From Polyrhizophydium stewartii (Eukaryota > Chytridiomycota > Chytridiomycetes > Rhizophydiales), in contig JADGIZ010000200.1 of assembly GCA_027604665.1 (NCBI GenBank), forward strand, positions 1 through 19,902: a stretch of 19,902 nucleotides of DNA, given 5' to 3'. A program made the position numbers and the translations under genes. Under the pieces are notes generated by a model. The model ran no database searches and was not told the DNA's origin. It was given only the letters and a program-made list of their open reading frames with translations. Below, one piece after another: positions 10,401 to 17,961 of this stretch (position 1 is its first letter; the number at the start of each line of letters is the position of its first letter).

Positions 10401-10723
10401 ATCGGTAACGGGTCCGCCTGCTCCGCGGCGGCTGTTCGGCCCTGGTCCTCGCTGGCGGTGTGGGTCTCGTAGAGCAGGTCCGTGTCCTCGTCGTCCGCAG
10501 ATACTGACGCACTCAGTCGCCGCGGCCGCGAGTGCGCTGCGTCGGGCGACTCAGCGGGCAGGCCGACCGGATGCATGGTCGGAGTTGCCGACGCAGATAC
10601 GGGTGCCGACGGCGCAGGCGTCGCGAGGCTGCCGGGCGCTCGCGGCAGCGGCGGCGGCTGCGGCGGCCTCGACGGCGACATTAGCGAGCCGTTCGAGCTC
10701 GTTCGGCGCGGGCAGAGCGACAT
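7418..10723 (-). CDS. Guanylyl cyclase with N-terminal coiled coils and FixL-like heme PAS domain
   Basis: Predicted soluble enzyme converting GTP to cGMP. Exons (5' to 3'): 10723-10205, 10102-9411, 9333-8120, 8058-7844, 7769-7724, 7651-7560, 7489-7418; 949 residues. Order: Ser/Pro-rich N-terminus; coiled coils about 120-400 and 490-580; PAS about 583-700; short coiled linker; class III cyclase domain about 755-935. The PAS keeps FixL-type heme residues: His639 in NHDRYL (proximal ligand) and Arg659 in GIGRRVSG, the same 20-residue spacing as H200 and R220 of Bradyrhizobium FixL. The catalytic domain has metal Asp766 (LLDIVGFT) and Asp810 (ETIGDSYM), GTP-specifying Glu806 and Cys878 (PRYCLFGD), and Asn885/Arg889 ([10 protein letters not shown]), so it should be active and GTP-specific. 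No membrane segment is seen. The start is the first in-frame ATG. The acceptor at 9334 is the least certain; it is chosen because it keeps phase. The gene starts 103 bp after the CFAP57 stop. Confidence 0.9.
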
Positions 10724-10826
10724 GGAGGGCTCTCTGAAGTGCCGGTCAGCGGGTGCGGGCACCGGGTCGGCTGTGTGGGCCAGCCCCCGATTCGCTTTGC
10801 ATGGTGACGTGCGAGTTTCTCATGCT
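10724..10826. other. 103-bp spacer between CFAP57 stop and cyclase start
   Basis: This is the whole space for the CFAP57 3' end and the cyclase promoter. On the minus strand it contains GCTGACCGGCACTTCAG ending at about 10734, which matches the local branch-site plus acceptor pattern, so a 5'-UTR intron with a donor further upstream is possible. Confidence 0.5.
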
Positions 10827-13800
10827 TCATTGTCGCTGCTGCTGACTTGGGATCGGAGGCAGCACAGGCGGCAGAGGCATCGTCGTCTTGTGCAGCAAGT
10901 CACCAGGAATGGCTGCCGCATGTCGGGTCAGCAGTCGATGCAGGCCACGCATCGCAGTCCTCCAGCACGCGGCTTACGCGGGTTGAGCAGCTCCTTCACT
11001 GTCTTGGTCTTGAGCTCGTTCTGCAGGAACTGCCGCAGCGAAACGCCCTGCTTCTTGGCAATGTGCAGGTCGCTGAGCCGCTCGCGGTGACCTTGCATAT
11101 CTGTCCGCAACGCATTGACCTCTCTGCCCCGGGTCGCCGAGCGGATGTCAGCGCGTGAAGGGCGTTGCTGGGCCAGCCGCTGGCTGACTCACCCTGTGAG
11201 TGTGATGTTCTCCAGAACCATCTTCTGGGTGCTGTCGATGCGCTTTGTTTCGCTTTTCGCCAGCTGCTCCTTGAGCATGGACACGGTCTTTTCGAGATAC
11301 TCGCGCTTGCGCGCCGACTCGACCTCCTCGTCGTTGGACAGCGGGATCTCTGCTGCGTCCTGCAGCAGCGCGGGCTGTCTTGCCTTGCCGATGCGGTCGA
11401 GGAGAATGAAAAGCTCATTGTTTGTGAGCCGCGGGATCTCGGACGGAGGTGGATTCTCAGGCGGATCGATGGGTGTGTCACGGTACTTGTGGTACAGAAC
11501 CGTGAGCTGCCTCTGTATGACCAGAATCATTGCCGCCGGGCGTCAGATGCTGCACGTGTGCCCGCGTGGCAAGGCACGCTTGGCACCTTGAGCACACCCA
11601 TGTCATCGAGGTGCTTGAAGATGTGGCACAGGTCCCGCTCGAAGCGTTTGAGCACACTCTGCACCTCTTTGAGCCGCCACTCTTCGACGAAGCGGTCTCG
11701 CTGCGTTGCATGGTGCTTCATGAGCATATCAAGATAGTCGGTCACCAACTCCTCGTGGCGCTGGCTGTACTCGCGAAGTTCCGTGGACATTTCCTGTGCA
11801 GGCTGTGAGCTTCCTTGCAAGATGAATCAAGCAAGCCGCACCAGAGTCGCACCTCAATTTGGCTCGTCAGCTTGATAATGTCCTTTTCGCGTGGCTCGAC
11901 CTGCTTGCGCAGCTCGACGATCTTGTAGTCGAGCACAAACTTGAACTTTTCGAGTTCTTGGTTTTTCTTCTTGAGGTCGTAAATGCGCTTCTCCTTGTCG
12001 AGGATAGTGTCGTCGCGCTCTTGCATCTGTTTGCCGCGTCAGATGTGCTTTTCACACCCGCGCTGGCCATCGGCTCAACCAGTCCGCCAGGCAGTGACGG
12101 CGACATAGAGAAATCTAACCTCTTTCTTGACGCCAACGACGTCGTTCTCAAACGACCGGATGATCGTGTGCAGCTTCTTCTCCTCGGTGATGCTCTTGGC
12201 AAGCTCGCGCTTGTGCTCTTCGATCTGCTTGGTGAGCCCGTCAAACTTGGACTTCATGTTCAAGTTCTCCTCGCGGATCGTCTTGAGCGACTCGCGCTCC
12301 TCCTTGAGCTTGGTCTCAAAGTGGAACGAAATATCGAGCGCCTCCTTCTCGACGTCGGCTTCGATGTCCTGGATCGTGGTCTCGAACTCGAGCTTCTGCT
12401 GCTGGAACTCGGCCTTGGACTGTGCGGATCACCGTGCGAGGCATCAGCATACGATTGCGAGGCAAGACACGCTCGTTGGATCTCGCACCTTCTGGATCGT
12501 CTCCTGCTTCTCTTGCAGCTTCTTCTTGTAAAAATGGTTGGTTTCATGCATCTTGACTTTGTGCATGTGCTCAATGTCGAGCATCTGCGTATCCCATTGG
12601 CGCTGCAGGACCTCCATCTTGCGCACAAGGTCGGCGTACTTTTCCGCTTCGGACTTCATCTTGGCTTCAAAGGACGCTTCCATTTCCTGCGTATGCCGTC
12701 GAGCGTGTCAGGCAAGATGCGGCGTCATACAAAGTCTGCCCTGCCAGAAAAGACCGCACCCAGATCTCTGCTTGGTTGCGCTTCTTGGTCTCGGCCATTT
12801 CTTCCTTGCGTCGCAGCTCGCTCTCTTCGCTTTCTTGCTTGAGGATGGCGGCAGTCTGAAAGGCGCATGCGCGTCAACTATCTCCGATCGGCCTGATCAG
12901 GACAGTTGGGACGCACTCGCCTGCTTTAGAAGCTCGACCTCGGCGGCGTACTTGTCCGTGACTTCCTTGATCTTGAGGTTGTATGCGTTGTCCTTGATCT
13001 TGAGCTGCGCATCGCTCTCGGCCTTGAGCTCCTGTGCGAGTGCAATTCAGCCGGCATCAGCGCTAGCAGAGCACAGCGACTCTTAGACGCAATACAAGTG
13101 GCCTCGCCGCACCTCCACGCGCTGCTTGAGCTCGTGCATGGTGCGGTAGTTTTCGCGCAGGTCGGATTTGGTCACGAGAATCTGGGATACGCAATGCATC
13201 AGCGCGCGAATGACTCGCGGTAGTTTCGGCAACAATTGCAACGCACCTCGTCGCTGTATGTCCAGTCCTTGTCGCGGCGCACGGCCCGGCCGTCTTTTTC
13301 TTGAATCCGGTACACCCACACGCACCCGTCATCGCCACAAGAGAACAGAAACTGGTCGTCAAAGGACGTGCGGAGCTGGGTGACTGGTGCCGAGTGGAAT
13401 GAGTACTCGATCGCATCAGAACCCGATACTGAGGCGTCCTGGCCAAACGGGAACTTGATGCTTCGGATTCCGCCTCGCGTTGTTGCGACGAACATCATCT
13501 GGCCCGATCTGGATATCAGGACTACAAATTTTGTAAGCGCTCTGTGTGCCGCAGGATGTCTCGGGGCCTGTGGACGCGCACCATGGGACATGGGCGACTT
13601 GGCCACAAACTCGCGCGTGATGGCGCCATTGACTACCTCCTGCGCATCCAGGGTACTAATGAGCAACTGCGCGAATTTTCCAAGAGGCACACTGCACCGC
13701 CCACCCTGATGTTTCCGTCGTTCATGATGGCGTACGTCAGCTTGGACGTGTGGTTCATGGCGGCCGACACGACCGTTGGCCCACTTGCGGCCATCTCGTT

Positions 13801-15895
13801 TTCCTTTTTCAGCGTCGCCATATTCCACTGCGTGAGCGAGCCATCAAATGTGTAGGTCATGATCTTGGCGTCGTCGTTTGACCACGCAATTGACTTGATC
13901 TTGCCCGCCGTCGACTTTAGGTGCCCGAGCAGCTCAAAAGACCAGGTATCGTAAATGACGACAGAGGCACCCCAGATGGCGGCAAAGTACTGCGCACCGA
14001 ACCAGCGTGAGCGCGCAGACACGCACCCTGCTGATACCAGGCGAGACACACCTGACCGCCGTTGCTGAAGCGGCACTGTTGACCCGATGCATCTGTGTCA
14101 GCCGCATGACCTCGGCGAGGTTGTGCAGGCACTCATACGGACCTCTTTGCACCCGCGGATGTTGGTGTCCCAAAAGGGCCGAATGTCGTCAATCAGGATG
14201 GCCATGAGCTTGACGCTGGTTGAAAAGCCAGCGAGCAAGTAAAGTCCGTTTGGATGGACGGCAATGCTGTCGGATGCGGATGGTTTGTCAGAGATGAGTT
14301 GGACAGACAGCGACGACCACGATGCAAGCCATCATCGAACCATTGCGCGGGCTCCTCAAAGTACTTGACGACCTCGATGCTGTTGTCCATGTAGTTCCAC
14401 ACTCGGACCGACTTGTCGGTGCCGCTCGTGACGAGGAGCGGCTTGCTGATGCTGACGTCCATGCTGAGAATCGTGCCTGTGTGGAACGACTGCGCAAGGC
14501 GATCTGACTTGATTTCTTCGCCCTGCACGCCAGGTCAGTACGCAGAAGTGTCCAACATCATGTAGCCGCCCAGACAGCGCAAACCTTTGTGTCGGCCTCG
14601 AATGTGATGGTGTAGATCTGGCTGTTCTTCATGGTGATAACAGCCGAGTCCTCGTGCGGGCTCATGGCGATCGAGCTGATCTCTGCCTCCTCGAGAAGAA
14701 ACTCCTTGCTCTTCTTGTAGTAGTACGAGTCGTCGGTCTTGTCAAAGAGCACGCCCACACCCGTGCTCAACCCGACGACGAGGCCCGACGAAAAGCACAT
14801 GATGGTGTTGATGGATGGGATCAGACCTGTCGAGTTGTGGGGAATGACGTACGAGATCTCAAGCACGAGCTCGCCAGCATCGAAGATGAGGATCTTGGAG
14901 TCCTGCGTGCCTGCCACGACGCGAGTCTCGTTGACCCACGAATGGCACATGATGTTCTGCGCGGTGTGCGTGTTGGCGCGTGCTCACAGCAAGATTCGTG
15001 CGAACTCGCTCGTTATGATGCTGATGGGCAGCAAGGACCGCACCTTGTCCATCTTGTTCTGGTGTGCCATCTTGAAGGTGCCCTCCACGAGGCGGAAGAC
15101 GCGGAAGAGGCCGTTTCCCGTGACGCAAACCTGCGTGGTTGACATGTCGTGGTGGTTGCACGACATCTGGTTGATATCTGTGCTCGCGTTGGTCGACGTT
15201 TTGGTCCAGGTGACGAGCTTGGCCTTTTCAAGAGACCACATGTACATGCACCTGATCGCACGCAGACGCGGTCGGGTCAGTCCGCGCGCGCGAGGAGAGA
15301 CGCAGCCTTGCGCGCGGGACACACCAGTCGGGCGCTGCACCCTGGGCGAGCAGGAACTTGGAGTCATTTGTGAAGGCAATCGACACAAACTCCTGCTCTC
15401 GCACGCAAGAGGCAGCGCATGCGTGAGCGGCAGCCTCGGAGATATGCGCGGCCCGATTTGCGGCCGTGTCGCGTACCTTTGTGCTGGGGGCGTCGCCAGT
15501 GCCAAACGTCTTGCGGCGGCGGCCCGTCTGCAGGTCGTACAGCACAATCGTGGCGTTCTTGTCCGACTCGGTCGCAGCCCTTGTCGGCGGCGTGACGCGG
15601 ATGCCCGCGGCCACGAACGGGCCCGAGGGCAGCACAGCCATGGTGCTCAGCGACTCGCCGTCGACGTTGACGGGCACGAACCGCTGCGATCGCTGCTCGA
15701 GATTGAAGACGACGATCTGGAAGCCGGCGGGATAGACAACCGACAGCTCGTCGAGGTAGCAGATGTTGTTGCGCACGTCCTTGTTGAGTCCAAAGACATG
15801 GCTGCGGCCGCAGACACGTCAGCCGGCTGCGATGGCGCGAGATCGCGCGAGAGCCGGCTGCGCGCCGACCTCGCCGTGAGCGTCGGCAGGGACAT
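10827..15895 (-). CDS. CFAP57: CFAP57 (WDR65) cilia- and flagella-associated protein
   Basis: Axonemal WD40/coiled-coil protein; in Chlamydomonas and animals CFAP57 is needed for inner dynein arm placement and beat control. Exons: 15895-15870, 15801-15477, 15392-15325, 15251-15044, 14956-14585, 14522-14341, 14266-14143, 14075-14052, 13989-13705, 13639-13599, 13541-13247, 13181-13113, 13031-12921, 12855-12760, 12686-12489, 12419-12120, 12026-11853, 11793-11587, 11512-11193, 11123-10978, 10912-10827. Total 1218 residues, close to the 1250 of the human protein. Residues 1-650 are WD40 repeats (ISYLDE-like [35 protein letters not shown]); about 651-1150 are coiled coil with the diagnostic [20 protein letters not shown] near 920; the tail is Pro/Gln-rich. 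Boundaries were set by phase and by matching the known protein. It is very intron-dense: 20 introns, mostly 57-93 nt, including one GC-AG intron and a 24-nt exon. Least certain: exons 9-10 and the last acceptor. Confidence 0.95.
12856..12920 (-). other. GC-AG intron in CFAP57
   Basis: On the minus strand the donor reads CAG|GCGAGT and the acceptor TTTCAG. It is phase 0 and joins VELLKQ to TAAILKQE. The nearby GT donor (GTGCGT, four bases on) would put the following exon out of frame, so the GC donor is required by the reading frame. Confidence 0.75.
15393..15476 (-). other. Stopless 84-nt intron in CFAP57
   Basis: GTACGC donor and AGCAG acceptor separate DAPSTK from [17 protein letters not shown], which should be adjacent in a WD40 blade. 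The intron is 28 codons with no stop, so retention would keep frame. Confidence 0.7.
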
Positions 15896-15964
15896 TTTGG
15901 CCGATCGTGGGAAAAGCATGTTTTCATTTCGAAGAGGGGGGAAAAGACAGGCCGGGAGCGCTCT
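15896..15964. other. 69-bp spacer upstream of CFAP57
   Basis: Only 69 bases separate the stop of the CBM18/Tyr-rich gene from the CFAP57 ATG, both on the minus strand. The CFAP57 promoter must lie here or inside the 3' part of that gene. An A/T-poor purine/pyrimidine-skewed stretch (GAAGAGGGGGGAAAAG at about 15931-15946) is the only notable element. Confidence 0.5.
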
Positions 15965-17749
15965 TCACGCAGTCGAGCCGGTGGGGATGCGGGTGGCGTC
16001 CTCGATCATCTTGCACTGCTCAAGCGCGTGCTTCTTGTACTCGAGCGTCTGGCCGGGCGTGCAGGCGATGGCGTAGCACTGGGTCAGCGCGTTCGAGTTG
16101 AGCGTCTTGACATACTCGGAGACCTGGGTCGCGCAGAAGAGCTCCTCGAAAGACTGAAGAGACGGCTGGAAGTCAGCGGCGACCTTGTTCTTGCGGCTCT
16201 TGGACCTGTAGCTGCCATAGTCGTCGTCGCGGCTCGAGTCGGGGTCGGCGGCAAACGCGATCTTGTACTTGCGGCTCTTGGACTTGTAGCTGCCGTAGTC
16301 ATCGTCGCGGCTTGAGTCGGGGTCTGCCGCATACGACTTGGACGAGTAGTCATACGAGTAGCCGCTCGAGTAGCCGCCCGACTTGCAGAAGCCGTAGTCG
16401 CACAGCGACTTCTTGTTGCAGTACGCCGCTGTCTTGCCGCACCAGCCGTACTGCGAGCAGCAGTAGCCCTGACGGCAGACCTGGCCGCTCTTGTAGCCGC
16501 AGCGGCCATCGCGTGAGATGCGCAGCCCCTTGCCGTAGTCCTTGGAGTAGTCCTTCGAGTAGTCGTCATACGAGCCGCCATACGAGTACGACGGCGCATA
16601 GTCGCTGCTCTTGGAGTAGTCGCTCGAATAGCCCGACGAATAGTCCGACGTGGCCTTGTTCTTGCGGCTCTTGGACCTGTAGCTGCCATAGTCGTCGTCG
16701 CGGCTCGAGTCAGGGTCGGCCGCATACGCGATCTTGTACTTGCGGCTCTTGGACTTGTAGCTGCCGTAGTCATCGTCGCGACTCGAGTCGGGGTCGGCCG
16801 CATACGACTTGGACGAGTAGTCATACGAGTAGTCGGACGAGTAGCCGCTCGAGTAGCCGCCCGACTTGCAGAAGCCGTAGTCGCACAGCGACTTCTTGTT
16901 GCAGTACGCCGCCGTCTTGCCGCACCAGCCGTACTGCGAGCAGCAGTAGCCCTGACGGCAGACCTGGCCGCTCTTGTAGCCGCAGCGGCCGTCGCGCGAG
17001 ATGCGCATTCCCCTGTAGCCGTCGCGGCCATAGTCGCGACCATAGTCACTGCCATAGCCACTGCCATAGTCGGCGCTGCCATAGCTCTTCGAGTAGCCGT
17101 CCGAGTAGTCGTCCGAGTACTTGGGTGAGTAGTCGTCCGAGTGCGAATAGTCGCTCGAATACGAGTAGTCGCCCGAATAGTCGCCCGAGTACGAGTAGCC
17201 CGGCGCGTAGTCGCTCGAGTAGCCGCTCGAGTAGTCGTCGCTCTTGGAATAGTCGTCCGAGTACGAGTAGTCGTCCGAGTACGAGTAGCTCGGGGCGTGC
17301 GAGTAGTCGCTCGAGTACGAGTAGTCGCGCTTTCGGATGTACCGGCCGGCGGCAGGGGCGTGCGGGAGAGCCGCTGAGTGCGGTGTCGATGATGAGGCCG
17401 GGGGCCAGGCAGAGCGCGTCAGCGGGACAAGCCAGCGGGCGGCGGCCAAGGGGACGAGGAGCGCGGCGAGGTGCGGGTGCCCGTCGCGGCACAGGGGTGG
17501 GGCTGCACCACCGCAGCAGGCAGCCCGGCGTGGCCGGCGGCCGGGGGAACGGGGCGACAGGCCGCAGGCGGCGTGCTGCACTGCACAGCCAGACCGCGGG
17601 GAGGTGTGGCGGCGCGCAGAGGCCCAAGGCGGGCTGTGGGCCGGCGGGGCAGCGGATGGCGGGGCGGCCTCGGCGGCGTGCGGGCGGGCGCGCAGGTACG
17701 CACCGGCGAGCACGGGCCCGGCGAGCAGGGCGAGCGAGGCGGCGCGCAT
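15965..17749 (-). CDS. Secreted Tyr/Ser/Asp-rich protein with two hevein-type chitin-binding (CBM18) domains
   Basis: Two exons, 17749-17704 and 17373-15965, encode 484 residues. The intron splits the signal peptide (MRAASLALLAGPVLA, then AALPHAPAAG); RYIRKRD just after it resembles a Kex2-type processing site. Layout: a Tyr/Ser/Asp repeat region of DYSYS/SDDYS type (about 30-135); CBM18-1 (about 139-187); two AADPDSSRDDDYGSY units; another Tyr/Ser stretch; CBM18-2 (about 299-347); two more AADPDSSRDDDYGSY units; and a 70-residue tail with four Cys (FCATQ, TQCYA, IACTP, EQCKM). Both CBM18 domains have the full eight-Cys hevein pattern with aromatic sugar-binding positions (CCSQYGWCG) and are virtually identical. 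Likely role (inference): extracellular chitin-wall or cyst-coat protein whose Tyr-rich spacers could be cross-linked. I know no close homologue. Upstream ATGs in the same open frame exist, but only the one at 17749 gives a signal peptide. Confidence 0.82.
   Translation of the reverse strand: MRAASLALLAGPVLAGAYLRARPHAAEAAPPSAAPPAHSPPWASARRHTSPRSGCAVQHAACGLSPRSPGRRPRRAACCGGAAPPLCRDGHPHLAALLVPLAAARWLVPLTRSAWPPASSSTPHSAALPHAPAAGRYIRKRDYSYSSDYSHAPSYSYSDDYSYSDDYSKSDDYSSGYSSDYAPGYSYSGDYSGDYSYSSDYSHSDDYSPKYSDDYSDGYSKSYGSADYGSGYGSDYGRDYGRDGYRGMRISRDGRCGYKSGQVCRQGYCCSQYGWCGKTAAYCNKKSLCDYGFCKSGGYSSGYSSDYSYDYSSKSYAADPDSSRDDDYGSYKSKSRKYKIAYAADPDSSRDDDYGSYRSKSRKNKATSDYSSGYSSDYSKSSDYAPSYSYGGSYDDYSKDYSKDYGKGLRISRDGRCGYKSGQVCRQGYCCSQYGWCGKTAAYCNKKSLCDYGFCKSGGYSSGYSYDYSSKSYAADPDSSRDDDYGSYKSKSRKYKIAFAADPDSSRDDDYGSYRSKSRKNKVAADFQPSLQSFEELFCATQVSEYVKTLNSNALTQCYAIACTPGQTLEYKKHALEQCKMIEDATRIPTGSTA
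16183..16524 (-). repeat. Internal duplication, copy 2 (CBM18 + DPDSSRDDD units)
   Basis: Encodes RISRDGRCGY through SKSRKNK. It is almost the same protein sequence as the copy at about 16653-17007, shorter by four residues (SSDY) in the linker. The DNA is also nearly identical, so this is a recent tandem duplication or is kept alike by gene conversion. Confidence 0.9.
16653..17007 (-). repeat. Internal duplication, copy 1 (CBM18 + DPDSSRDDD units)
   Basis: Partner of the copy at about 16183-16524. Each copy also contains its own two-fold repeat of AADPDSSRDDDYGSY followed by K/R-SKSRK, so this unit occurs four times in the protein. Confidence 0.9.
17374..17703 (-). other. 330-nt stopless intron in the CBM18/Tyr-rich gene
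   Basis: GTGCGT donor at 17703; CGCTGACGCG branch-like motif and CACTCAG acceptor ending at 17374. It is about five times longer than the typical intron here and is exactly 110 codons with no stop. I call it an intron because removing it rebuilds a clean signal peptide joined to ALPHAPAAG. Retention would add an Ala/Pro/Arg-rich segment. Confidence 0.65.
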
Positions 17750-17961
17750 GGTCGGGACGGCGGGCAAAGCAGCAGCGGGCCGCCGGGGGTTCTTTTGGCG
17801 GCGCGGCGGCACAGCCCCGCGGCACCCCGCTGTGCGAGGCGCCCGCCGCCCCGAGCCGGCGCTGCCGCCCTGGCCGCCTTGCCTCCCCCGCACTGCGGTG
17901 CTCGCTCGCACACATGAGACACGCAGCTGTATTCGGGTCTATGGGTGCGCGCCGGCCCGCA
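17750..17961. other. Spacer between deacetylase stop and CBM18/Tyr-rich gene start
   Basis: 212 bases, very GC-rich, with no supported gene. It should contain the deacetylase 3' end and the promoter of the gene starting at 17749. A CCAAAAGAAC motif on the minus strand near 17790-17800 is the only relatively A-rich element. Confidence 0.5.

Noticed and set aside
10827..10912. Read-through fusion of CFAP57 with the cyclase by an alternative last acceptor
   Set aside because: The alternative acceptor (ACAAG at about 10885) gives a frame that does not match the cyclase frame, while the chosen one gives a short Pro-rich tail and a stop.
13640..13710. Apparent frameshift or 38-nt intron in CFAP57
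   Set aside because: A normal 65-nt intron (13640-13704) joins DGNIR to [13 protein letters not shown], which aligns well with the CFAP57 blade and keeps phase.
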